Source: Liolophura sinensis | Lineage: Eukaryota; Mollusca; Polyplacophora; Chitonida; Chitonidae | DNA length: 60,000 nucleotides | Assembly: GCF_032854445.1 (NCBI RefSeq) | Contig: NC_088300.1 | Location: 5,582,001 to 5,642,000 of the forward strand | Direction: 5' to 3' | Part shown: piece by piece, positions 36,869-49,700 of the stretch | Position numbering within the stretch: the first letter of the stretch is position 1 | Layout of the letters: every line of letters begins with the position of its first letter | Made by a program: the position numbers and the translations under genes | The notes under the pieces: model-generated | The model's database searches: none | What the model saw: the letters and a program-made list of their open reading frames with translations, nothing else | Told to the model about the DNA's origin: nothing

Positions 36869-38179
36869 GAATACTGTAATGTATATTAAGCCCAAACAAA
36901 CGACTTATGTACGTGAAAACTCATAACAATTAATCGCATTTATTCCCTTGAAGATAACAAAGTTTCCGATCATACAGTGTGTATGTCAACCGCTGCGCTA
37001 ACTGCACCTGGAATTATTATATATACGCATTTGGCTCGGCCATCTTTCTTAACCTTTTAATTTTTCTTGTCTGTGTCGTCGGATGGGTTTGGTACGATTG
37101 TCAGTCTAAATGATTAATTTTAAATTTGACAACACGCGTTCGAATCTGACCGAAATGAGAAAAGCGGCTTTACCAAAGCGGGCTGAGCCAATGCGTATGC
37201 ACGTGCAAAACAATCCCAATTAGAACCAATCAGAGAGGCGCTTGTCGCTTTTAAACCAGAAATCCAGCTAGTTATATTATTGGGGCCAGGTAGTTTATTG
37301 GGTTCGACGTGGTTGGTTATTTCCCGTCAGTTTTTAATGGTTCCGCTGCCCAATGCTCCTTTCTTATTTAAGTTATTGGACGGCAGTAATGTAAATGTCC
37401 TCTCATATCGGTCAGCGCACATTCTCCAATTTTTAACACGACTTTTAACACTTATCTCACTTACGTTCCTATCATTAGCAGTACATCTGTTTTAATACTC
37501 TCAACAATCCATCAAAACTATGCTTCTGTATTGTCATTAATTCAGCGTTTAGTGTCAAGACCTCTGTATCACCTATCAAGGTGAGCTTCCCTTTTTCGTA
37601 CAACAGAGTTTGGTTTATTGACTGCAGGAGGCAGCACTGTAAGTCCCTCTGTCCGACTGTCCATCTGTCTGTCCGTTAAATGTTTGACATCTTACCTTAG
37701 ACCATTCACTTCACCTGGGGCATGAAGACATCACGTATTTGCACGATGTCGCAGCTATTGCCCATGTTTTTGTTACCAGTACATCAGGACTAGGTTCCTG
37801 TAAACATTACATCAGGGTTACATCCCCAATGTCAAAAGTACAAAGGATCTTCTAGCCAACAATACAGCAGGGTTCAGTTCATGTAATTTTTTTTGTCATC
37901 CGTACATACCAGTAAGGATCCCGTAAACATACACCTGGAGTAGTATTCTATTAGGTTTCTTTTGTCTTTGATGTTTCAGGGTTTCAACGTTTCACTTGTC
38001 AACAGTACAGGATATAAAGGATAAAACTTCCCAAATCACTTGTACATTGTCCTGATAAGTACATGACCTATTGTAAACAAGAAAATAAAAATATTAAAAT
38101 ATATACCTTTTTAAAAATTTCATAATATGTTTTTAAATAATTACATGTATTCTGCACAGCTTTAAAAACAAGAAACCTG
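36869..38179. other. Intergenic, no supported gene
   Basis: No gene recognised. Short runs of similar phrases (ACATCAGG, TAACATTACATC) around 37780-37900 may be old, decayed repeat units. Confidence 0.4.
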
Positions 38180-39270
38180 ATTTTAATACTGTAACATCCT
38201 GTTGTGCCATGGTGTAACTGTTTTGTGACACATTAGGTATGACAGCACAGTAACATCCTGTTGTGCCATGATGTAACTGTTTTGTGATGCATCAGGTATG
38301 ACAGTACAGTAACATGTATTTAAGTTCAACTGCAGCCAGATTTCTATGGCATGTCCACACGAGATCACTGACTTACTTAAAGTTAAAATGCAATTTCTAA
38401 GTTACAAGAGCACAGTAACATCCTGTTGTGCCATGGTGTAACTGTTTTGTGACACATTAGGCATGACAGCACAGTAACATCCTGTTGTGCCATGGTGTAA
38501 CTGTTTTGTGACACATTAGGTATGACAGCACAGTAACATCCTGTTGTGCCATGATGTAACTGTTTTGTGATGCATCAGGTATGACAGTACAGTAACATGT
38601 ATTTAAGTACAACTGCAGCCAGATTTCTATGGCATGTCCACACGAGATCACTGACTTACTTAAAGTTAAAATGCAATTTCTAAGTTACAAGAGCACAGTA
38701 ACATCCTGTTGTGCCATGGTGTAACTGTTTTGTGACACATTAGGCATGACAGCACAGTAACATCCTGTTGTGCCATGGTGTAACTGTTTTGTGACACATT
38801 AGGTATGACAGCACAGTAACATCCTGTTGTGCCATGGTGTAACTGTTTTGCGACACATTAGGTATGACAGCACAGTAACATCCTGTTGTGCCATGGTGTA
38901 ACTGTTTTGTGACACATTAGGTATGGCAGTACAGTAACATCCTGTTGTGCCATGGTGTAACTGTTTTTGACACATTAGGTACGGCAGTACAATAACATCC
39001 TGTTGTGCCATGGTGTAACTGTTTTTGACACATTAGGTACGACAGCACAGTAACATCCTGTTGTGCCATGATGTAACTGTTTTGTGATGCATCAGGTATG
39101 ACAGTACAGTAACATCCTGTTGTGCCATTCTGTAACCCTGTTTTGCGACACATTAGGTACAACAGCACAGCAACATCCTGTTGTGCCATGGTGTAACTGT
39201 TTTGTGACACATTAGGTATGACAGCACAGTAACATCCTGTTGTGCCACGGTGTAACTGTCCTTTACTTTA
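38180..39270. repeat. 59-bp satellite with a higher-order arrangement
   Basis: Units of 59 bp with CACAGTAACATCCTGTTGTG, CCATGGTGTAACTGTTTTGT and GACACATTAGGTATGACAG; starts at 38411 and 38470 are 59 bp apart. About 14 units occur. They are interrupted twice by a nearly identical spacer of about 105 bp (38305-38410 and 38591-38696) starting ATGTATTTAAGT and containing CTGCAGCCAGATTTCTATGG. Part of the same spacer recurs at 39316-39355 just outside the array. Confidence 0.9.
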
Positions 39271-40560
39271 CTTTAGGTCTACTTTACACATGTCTAACTT
39301 ACACTGTGACAATTTATGTATTTAAGTACAACTGCAGCCAGATTTCTATGGCATGTTTGCAATTCTGGCACTTTCATTTTTTTCTTTACTGTAAATTATT
39401 TCAGACTATTGCCATTGCTATATATACTGGCCAGTTTGAATTTCACAATCTGATCCAAAAGAGCTGGCCACTAAGAGATATCATTTTATTCTAATACTGT
39501 ATCTGGAAACCCGTTTATTCCATACATTTTCTATTTCAAGGAGTGATCAGATATAAACAAGCCTTCTGAAAATATCCCTGAACAGTACACATCCCCCTAG
39601 CAGTTCCCAGGGATTAACAGGAAAACATGGGCATGGAATTTGTTCTGTGTAATGTCATAATAAATAGATACACGATCACCAACTTTTAATGAAATTCATT
39701 TAAGTATTAAAAATGTGGAAAACTGTGCAATATATCCAGCTGAAGACAAAAACTGGGGAAAACTGTGGAAGAGTCCAAGAGATGTCAAAAAAAATAACCT
39801 GCATAAAAAATTCATAAATCATCACCAAACTCGAACTTTCTTGTACCACAGTGTACACAACGCATGCTACAAGCTTCAACTGAGACCCCTTTTATAAGGA
39901 AATGAAAAAAGGTGTGGAAAATTTTAAAAAATACTCTGGAGAACATTATTTTCGCTATATATCTGGCTTTGGTCTTTTCACATTTGCATTCAACTGTACA
40001 GTGCAATTAAAAATCACTGGAACCATGATAAAATGTTAACGACATACTACTGGAGACAACCATACTCGGGGATTTGTCTAATTTATCTACCAGTGTGGGC
40101 AGTGTACACTCCAGTGTGCAGTCCAATGCATGTCAGCATTAGGTGATTTCATTTGCTACTACAATACATGGTAAAACTATGGTCTCATATGGATGTGAGC
40201 ATGGTCGCTTTCTAAAGACCCCTTTCAAACAGCCTATTGTTAGGAACTACACCTATGGAAAGGAGGATTATCGCTGTATTACATATTTGAAAAGACCAAT
40301 ATTTGACATTTCTGGCAATATATTATGTACATCAGGTTATACGTGAACTTCTCTTTTGATATTGAACAGAAAGATGGACAGACTGACTGACTGATGGACA
40401 GATTAATTGTCTGATGGACAGACGAGGAGAAAGTTCATTATTTCCACTGATGTGGACTTATACTCAAACCTCATTGACTAAACTGTTTAATAATAATATT
40501 AATATTTGTATTAACATAAAACCACACAATAATTATCTGAATTAAACAATTCAATGGGCA
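39271..40560. other. 3' flank of gephyrin, no further gene
   Basis: Contains a partial third copy of the satellite spacer (39316-39355) and unsupported short frames. On the minus strand an ATTAAA at 40486-40491, about 70 bases past the gephyrin stop, could be a poly(A) signal. Confidence 0.4.
40486..40491 (-). promoter_or_regulatory. Candidate poly(A) signal of gephyrin
   Basis: ATTAAA on the minus strand about 70 bases beyond the conserved stop codon. It lies in an AT-rich stretch where such hexamers arise by chance. Confidence 0.2.
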
Positions 40561-40792
40561 TCACAGTCTGTTAATGATCATGGCATCAGTTAACTCCCCT
40601 TCCTTCATGATCTGTTTTTTCTTCACTCCTGGGTGGCAGCACTAGCAGCCCATTAGCTGAACACATACTGAGTAGACGACTACTCAGCTGGTTTCCTGTG
40701 CTGGTGGCAGATGGGATGGGGTCTCCTGGGTGCCAGGTTATAACTGCTCTATGATATTCAGGTCGTGGGTCCAGATAAATGTCTCTTTCCAC
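40561..40792 (-). CDS. GPHN: Gephyrin last exon, with a homopolymer frame break
   Basis: Starts in phase 0 with [15 protein letters not shown] and runs through [20 protein letters not shown] to LPPRSEEK. In the given frame it then reads TDHEGRGVN and stops at 40586. After the six-T run (A run on the coding strand) at 40615-40620, the neighbouring frame reads [17 protein letters not shown] and stops at 40561, matching the family C-terminus with its final R-L. A run of five would restore the frame. Confidence 0.88.
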
Positions 40793-43700
40793 CTGACAGT
40801 AAAATTGAACATCTCATCAGAGATACCATCACATAGCTATTTAACATTTTTCACATTAACGCATCTTGCTCATGAAATTATAACTGAAAGATTTACATAC
40901 ACTAACTTTTCTTTTAACAGAAGTATCAATCTTTACTCAAGTCAGCGAACATCTGGGTAGTTCACTCACATGAGAAACAAAGGTAACACGAGAGAGCACA
41001 GAGAAATGAACACTGGATGATATTCTGAGAACTATGGCTGCAAATAGCCAGAAATTATGGTATGTTAAAACACGACAACAGAACAATTTGCACAGCGTAT
41101 GTAAGTTGTGAACACCAGCAAAGCCAGGTTTGGACTTACATGTATGAGACCATGAAGCCGACTTTTGTATTAACTCTCATGTTATTTAGTTTTTCCACCG
41201 CAATCTCAATGTGAGTGAAGCATGTAGTCTTGACAAAGCACTAGATTCCCAATCACTAACCTTGACATTACCCAGTCTACTGGGTTAAGGGACTAAGCTG
41301 TAACCAACACTAACCTTGACCCTGATAACTGTTCTTTCAGGCGCGGGGTTCCCAGCCATTTTATTCAGCGCTGGGATAACGTACAGATTACATGTCACTA
41401 GGGCTGACACAGGATTACCCGGCAAGCCAAAAAACAGGACTTTCTTCTTCTCTTGTTGAACTGTAAAGAAAGTCGTGGGTTTCCTGAAAGCAAAGAGAAT
41501 GGTTGGTAAAAAATCAGATAATAGTCCAATTTTACTAGAAGGATAACTCCTCAAACATTTTCCACTTTGAGTAGCAAGTTAAAATGACTTTATTGTTTAA
41601 AGTTCAAGACGTAATGACAGTGTCAGTGTTGACTAGCTGCTGAACAGTTTTTCCTACAGGAAAAATAACAAAAAAAAAAAAAAAAATTATCAAAAGAAAT
41701 TTGTTCCTGCATGTACATACAAGTATTAATTGTTGTAAGCAATTCAAGAAGTGAACACATTCTCATGAAGACAACAGCAAAAAAACCTACCAGGTTTCAT
41801 ACAGATCTTGCAAAATGCATTTCTGCCTGTAAACCTTGCTGCAGCACTTGTTTCAGCAGGTCCTGTAAATATAAAATACAGTAACAACTATGCATGCATC
41901 ATAAACTTAGACTGAATATGCTGAGCTTCAATATTTCAATCTTGGCAACGGAAACTCTTCTGCTTTAGCGAAGAGCAGTGTTGAAGAACAATTGTGACAA
42001 AGTTGTAACACTCGATCAGCAACACAGTGATGCTGGCACATTCCAGTTACACAGTGATGCTGGCATATTCAGATACACAGTCTGTTTTGGGAAACCATGG
42101 CCAGTCAACTAGGCAGTTAAAGAGTATATAAATGTCTAGTTACCTTCTAAAGTGTACCATAAATGAATGGGCTTAAAGTTCTATGGTGTATTTGTAAAAT
42201 AGGGTGATGTCATTTGGCGCGAGAAAACTATTTACAGTAGCTTAAAATGATTCAACCCCATGAAAAGAGCCTATCTTGAGCTACAATTTTGTGCAAATTA
42301 CAATTTCTAGCTCTCATAGATTTCAATTTACAGATTATTGAAATTACATATGTTATGGATTTGGAAACTTAAAAACCCTAAAACAAGGAATTCAGAGAAT
42401 ACTGACAGCTCACCTGATTGAGTAGTCTGTAAAACTGTATAATGTTCAAGTCATGTGATACATTCAAATATTGACCTCCAAACCAAAATAAAGTGGAAAG
42501 ATTGACACTGTCAAACACATTTATTATCCTTTAATTATATAGACTTAAAATTTTGCAAGAGAGACCAAAACTGTTACATTTTCACAACTACGACTGTTTT
42601 TTGTATGTGTAAGGATTGCAGAGCAGTGACATGATATGCTATGGAGATGGAAATCATTGTGGTGGTAAAATACACCGTGGGGGAGTTTATGCCCAACTTT
42701 ACCACAGAGGTCTTTGATTTGCAAATCGTGAACTGCGTTTTTCAATCCATGGACTGTGAGAGGAAAATGCAACCCTATGAATAGATGAACAAAATGTTAA
42801 GCTATGAAGTCAAAGACTGCCTTCCTCTTTGATATGCCCTATGATTGGCCAAAAACTTTAACCAAACTGGACACCACCGCCAGCAACTGATCCCCCTCTC
42901 ACATTACTCTCCTTGTAGGGCGAGTTAATTAATTTTAGGCAAGCTTGTAAAGTTTTAATGGATTTTAATGTCTTCTTCAAAGTTTAATGGATTTTAATGT
43001 CTTCTTCAAATTTTAATGGATTTTAATGTCTTCTTCAAATTTTATGTCACCATTATCGCTCTACATGTATATCAAATTTTAGAAGGATTCATCCACTGAT
43101 TCCTCAGAAGATGTTTGAATGTTTTCCTTGAAATCCGGTATGGCTGCCAAACTAAGTGACCTAGAAGAACTTCAAAATGATAAAAAATAACATCTGTCAG
43201 AGATTTGCTACCAAAGTTAAAAAAAACTAAGACCTGCAATTTTTCTAGACAAATAACAAAAAGCACTGTTCAGTAAGAATGTAATAATTGTCCACGCAAA
43301 ACCAATAGGTTTACAGCTTTCTGCTTGGAAGCTTAATTCTATTTCAGTTCATGCAGACTTACTGTCACTTCAAATATTTAGGAGGTCAGTCAGTCAGGTT
43401 TAGAACAGCTGCAGTGTATTCTCACTTACTGCTCAGTTTCCACTATTCTTGAGCACAGCAACCAATTCAATGAATAAATGACTTCTGTCCAGACGGTAGT
43501 GTGATGCATACATTTATGAGGCCTATAGTTAGCAATTCTCAGCTTACCTTGTCACCCATTGATACTCCTCCAGAGGTGATTATAACATCTGCTCTCTCCA
43601 TAGCTGATCTCAACAGATCCATCAGATCATCAGTGCTGAAACAAACATGACCAAGCCTTTTAAACACTGTTAAAGACTTTCCAAAATACCAAAGCCTTTC

Positions 43701-46700
43701 AAACTATGCCCACGGCTTTCAAAAGCCCGAACTTTGCTATAAAGTGACCACATACAATTTTCAAAACTATGTCTTAACTGAGCAGAAAGCTACTAGGTTA
43801 ATGTTAAAATACAGAAAGTCAGAAGACTGAATTTGTTCTTAGTGGCTAAATATGAGCTCAGTTCATATCCGGAACATCACTTACTGGCACCATTTACAGA
43901 CTAAATATCCTATTATTGTGAGGAAAAATACATAGAAACAAAACTGCCAGATGTAAACCACTGGCCCTTGGCCAGTAACTGACAAACTTCACACATGTGC
44001 CATACAGGTGTAATTTGTGTCAGATAAGTGATGTTATTAAAATATTCCATGTCAGGCTAAGTGAACTCACTTGTCCTTGGCTATGCCCAGGTCTACCACA
44101 GGGAAGCCAGCCTCTTTGATCTGACTCAGAAGAGTCATCCTGTTGCTGTCCCTAATTTTCCCACTAGACAGAGGTGCGTTTGGTTCTATCAGCTAAAGAA
44201 ATAGGAAATACAGCATTTTATGTGTCCAGTTTTACGACATTTCTCTCCTGTGAATAACAACAAAAGCATGAAAAAAAGAATGAGCATCTGTTTCTCCTGT
44301 CTATAAACCCTGAGCATCACACTAATCCATTTATTGTCTATAAACCCTGAGCATCACACTAATCCATTTATTGTCTATAAACCCTGAGCATCACACTAAT
44401 CCATTTATTGTCTATAAACCCTGAACATCACACTAATCCATTTACTTAATTCATTAATTCTGTAAAATATTAATGAAATTGGTTATAGAACAATGATAAA
44501 ATATCACTGGACATTTTTAATAGGACATTTACCTCATTCCCAGTAGACATGACACCAACAACAGGAAGTTTGTGACATTTCACTGTCATCACACCAACAG
44601 TTGCCAGAAGACCCAGTTCTGCAGGTCCCAGTTTCATTCCAGAGCTCAATACTTGGTGACCTTTGGGGATATCAGAACCTACAGGTCTGTATGAAACAGT
44701 GGAGAAACTATAGTAACCGCTAAGTTCACATCCTTCAGTGATAAATGTCAAAAGTTTTGACTTTTGTTCAAATGATCTGCATGGTGTTAAACTTCTCATT
44801 TCACACTTTTCTGTCAGAATTGATATTGCTAAATATATTCTGGGATTAAGAGACAGAGGGGTATGAAACTGTGCTGTTAAAGCCCACGGTGTTAGACTTG
44901 TTATTGTTTTAGCCCGGACAATGGTGCCACAAAGTTTGGATTGTGCACGGCAAGCCTGGACATGTCCAGACTCCTTCGGGAACTACCTTTGTCGGCTGCC
45001 GCAGTGAGCCGATGTGCCCTGCGCGGACAGAGTCAGTGTCATGTCTGACGGACCTGATGAATAAAGTCAATATAGTATAACAAAACTTGCATCCTTAATG
45101 ACATAAACAAATCATTGTTAGCATCATTTTCATAATAATTCCATGTATAGATTTCTCTGAAAAAAGTGCTTTAGTGGAAGAAAAGGTTGAAGATTTACAA
45201 TGTACACACCATCTTATTTTTCAATTTTCTATCTCACGGACTACATATCCGACAAAGACTATATTATATAAAGCAAATTTTAAACCCTGATTCTGACTGC
45301 CGGCATATCAGTGCAACATTCTTGAGTATGGTATAAACACTGATCAAATAAACTTTAAAAATTGTTTGCAAGTTTTGTACTTGCTAAAGGCGTTTGACCT
45401 ATGTACTTATATGTTACATCTCATTGTATTTTTCTGTCTTGATTCATGTTTGAAAAAAATCATAGTGTTTCATAAAAACCTTGATGCAGACATCTGCACG
45501 TTCTTTGATCAATATGTTTTGTTGTGCAGAAGAATATTTTACTTACAACGATTCTTTTCACAATTTTGAAGCGTCAGATGAACCAGTTCTAATCATATAG
45601 AAAGAAGATAACATATAAAAAGTCCATGTCACTCAGAATGGTTTCCTCAGTCCATTGACATGTCTGCAGAGTTATGGTCATTTCAGTAAATTAGAGAATG
45701 GCTTCAAAATTTCTTTTAATAAGAAGCCACTCCATCTTGTGCCCGTTGAGCAAGGATGACATCTGAGTTGAGTCTGACTTGGTCAGGGTACGAGTTGTCT
45801 GGTTGACGATGGCCAATTGGCTTCTTAATTCTGGATTTTTGAGGCATAAGCAATCAACTTTACAAAAGAAAATAAAAGTGTTTTGTAAAGACAGTTTACA
45901 ATAACAGAGAGGGCTAAAATGTTAAATCAGCATTTAAACTCAGATCTATTGTGTATAAATTTCGCTTCGCCACTTACACAATGTACATCAAAATTAACAA
46001 TATTTCAATCTGACCTGAATGGCACCTTTTCAACAAACTTTTCATCCTCTTCTCTTAAATATATAAATAAGTATATATGCCAATATATGCCAAATCCACA
46101 TGCTCTATCAACATCAAATGGAACCAACCTCCACCAGCCACACACCTGCTGACAGTCTATTTAAATTATTCTTCTGTGCTATAAACTCCTTAATATTTCA
46201 CAATTTAATTTAACCTTGCCTTTCGGTTTTCATTTTATATGTCATAGTGTTGTAAATAAATGCAATACACTCTAAAATAACTGAAAACACTAACAGGAAA
46301 ATCTAATGTGTCTTGTTGCTGAAATAGACATCTAACATTTAAATAGTTCTATTATCATACTAAACATCTGCCTGTGCAGGATTGCACTATGAAATGAGAA
46401 ATTACAGCCAAGCAGCTGACTTCTACTGCTGTTCACATTCTAACAGAAAAGAAATTTACAACAAAAGAATTATTACGAAAGAAATGTTCAAAAACGACTA
46501 CTCAATGTAAATGAAAAGTGCTTTATTTGTTTGTCTTTTGTTATAGTTTTTGTCATGCCACTGAGGATAAAGGACATGACGTAAAATTATTTACATGGCA
46601 ATTACAATCTGTAATCTACCAGATTTTAGTCACTGGAGTTTGGACGAGCCGTCATTATCAGCTCATCAGAACAAACAGACCTGACAGCATTGTAATTATT

Positions 46701-49700
46701 GGGTGTGATTGCCATAGCGTTTTTTTTTTTCACTTGCATTGAAGCTAGCGCTACCAAAATTTAACAGTGTAATGAAAGTTCTACAAGAGTTCAATGCCTA
46801 ATAGAAACAAAATCTGAGTCTTCCATTAACCTTTAAATGCCCAGGGTGAAAACTAAATACACAAAGGGAAATTTGAAAACTCTATTTTTTTTTAGACGTT
46901 TTCAACAACAGAAAAAAATGCACCAAACTGCGTGGCACAAACATATATTTACTATAGGTACATTTTCCGAAATCCTGCTGATTAAAAGCCAGAACTGTTC
47001 AGACTTTGGGTGGACTGATTTTTCTTTGAATAATACTGAAAAATGACCTGTTGGAAAGCTCTAGTCGACGTTTGAAAAAGACAGTATTTTGACAACACGG
47101 TTGATCTTTCTACAAGAAATGAAGAATTAATTTCAGTGGTAAATATCTGTTGAATTCATGATAGTTGAATTAATATGTAAGCAAACATATAACCTTTTCT
47201 GAAATCTGGTTGGTGATTTCAGGCATATTTTGACCATATATGCCAAAGATTAAGCGATGTCTTCTTCAAAGTTCTGTGGCTGGTGAGTTAATCTCGTGAA
47301 ATTTCAGACTGACGCGTGATCAAGTGAAGTGAGGCCAAGATTCTCAAGCCTGACTGCGATAACAAATAGAGCTTCATATCCCTCTGTCTATCTTAATCAC
47401 AGATATATCTTGTTTATATCTTTTGTTTATTTATTTATCCACTTGGTGTTTTACATTGTACTCAAGAATATTTCACTCATACAACGATGGCCAGCCTTAT
47501 AGTGGCAGGAAACCCATGACCATCCTCACTGCACCTTGCTGGCACACTAACCACCTCGGCCACGGAGAACCACCACCTACCCCATAAGCCTTTTGTGTGT
47601 CCCACATACATGTAACAAAGGACATTTTATGCTTTTTTTTCACCATATACTTCTCAACTGAAGGGAATTCAGACAATATTTGCCACTCTTCAATGTCTTT
47701 ATATACATGAATATACATGCATAAACAACAAAGTTAGACGCTTTAATTACTTCGTGATGTACATCCTGTCTTTTTTCTCCAACATGTACTGTGCCTTTAT
47801 GACTCACCTGATGTCTTGTCCCAGAGTTGGGGCCCTCATGATTTTGATCTCCACCTCGGTTTGCCCCTCATCAGCCGCCTTCTCCAGATGGGTATCCTCC
47901 ACCTGTACCACACTGTCAGCGCCACGGGGTAGTGGAGCACCTGTGTTGATACGTACACACTGACCGGGCAACACCTCTTCCTGGGGCTGCTCAATTAACA
48001 CAATACAACATGTACATACACAGAAAAGTGCATATCTAATATATAAATATAGGTGTTCCTGTAATTCTATGTTTGCATTCTGTACAGCTTGTAAGTCCTG
48101 CAATATTTCATGTGTACATGAAAGAAAGCTGATCAAGTAAGATGGTGTTAGATATGCGAGTCAAATTCCCATGCTCAAGCCTGCATGTGAATGGGTCAAA
48201 CAATTAATGTACCTGTTACCTTTTGCTGGATCCGTGCAATACAATTATCATACATACTGTATATTTCATTTTGCAATTCTATCCTGACTACCTACTTCAC
48301 GAGTCTTCAATTTGTTAAAAAAATAATTTACATCTGTAAAGTGTATTACTTGTCTATTTATTTGATTGGTGTTTAACTCTGTATTCAAGAATTGGAGAGT
48401 GGAGGAAACCAGAGTGCTGGGAATAAACAACCATCTCAATGATTATGTAACGAACAAACTCACTGACTGCGACTGTGTACACATGTACACTGTACTCACA
48501 TCATCTCCAGCGGCTGCTTCGCCTAGTACCTGCCTTATACCATCACCATCTGCAGCTGAAAACATGTCAGAGACACATGTAACTACCTAAAAGCATTTTC
48601 TTAGTTTGTAGTGCCCTGTATTTAAACACCCACTTTTTAGTTCTTAAGGAGAAAAAAAAACCCACACAGATTTAAAGTTGAACACCCTTTCAAAACCCTT
48701 CAATGGACACTGCACATGTTCCTAAGTATAAACCAATGCAAACTGAGGATGATTCAACGGATTAGTTATTCGGATAGGAATCTCACACCTCTGAAAAAAC
48801 CTATTCTATTTCTCAAAATGGCAGATCTTTTTGAGGAAGCCAAGATGTTTGTAATTTTTAAAAACATTTTGACATCTACATGTACCTACAAGATTGCATG
48901 TTTCGGACTGAAAGATATCTATCAATATTGTACAAGGACTGCCATCCCTGGGAGCTTAAGTGTTACAACTCACCAATGACAGCGTACCCATCTTTGATTG
49001 AGGCTGGGAATGGAGGGTGGTGATCAGCTGCCAAGATGTCTTCTGCCAGAAATCGACCCAGAGCATCTGAAACCAGATCTTAGTACAGTCACAAGACCCT
49101 ATAATTCACCCCACTTCCCACATCCAAACCGTATGGCCATTTTGCACAGGTAGGGCATGTTATTATACATTGTCTACATCTTCTCCATTTGATTTTACAG
49201 CTGGAGCTACATGTAATGTGGGTATGTTAAATGATTCACAAATAGTATACATAATTAGTACTAATTAGTATATGTAATTTAGTCATTCTTGGTAGGACAG
49301 TTCTCAAAAAATGTGTCTACATATAAATATTAAATGCCTTACTGTACCCAATGTAAAGATGCAAGGGTTTACATTTCTTACAAGTTAATTATTCACAAGA
49401 GCATGTAGAACTGCTGCACGTATGGTGGAATATATATAGACAGCACAAAGTTGCTAGAATACAGTAAACTGCAAGAATAATCAATTTACCTGAGGTATCC
49501 ACGAGTTCTGTGGACTGTACAGGTGACTCAGCCAAGACCTTAGCCATTGCCTCAGGGACAGTAATCATTGGGTAGGGAGATTCTCGCGGCCTGTAGGCTA
49601 CCCGTGATATGCCAATGTCACCTTGTGATGAGCACACAGACAAAATTTAATAGAGTTCAGCAAAGTTAGACCTGTGGGCTTACAAAATAAACCTCAATGT

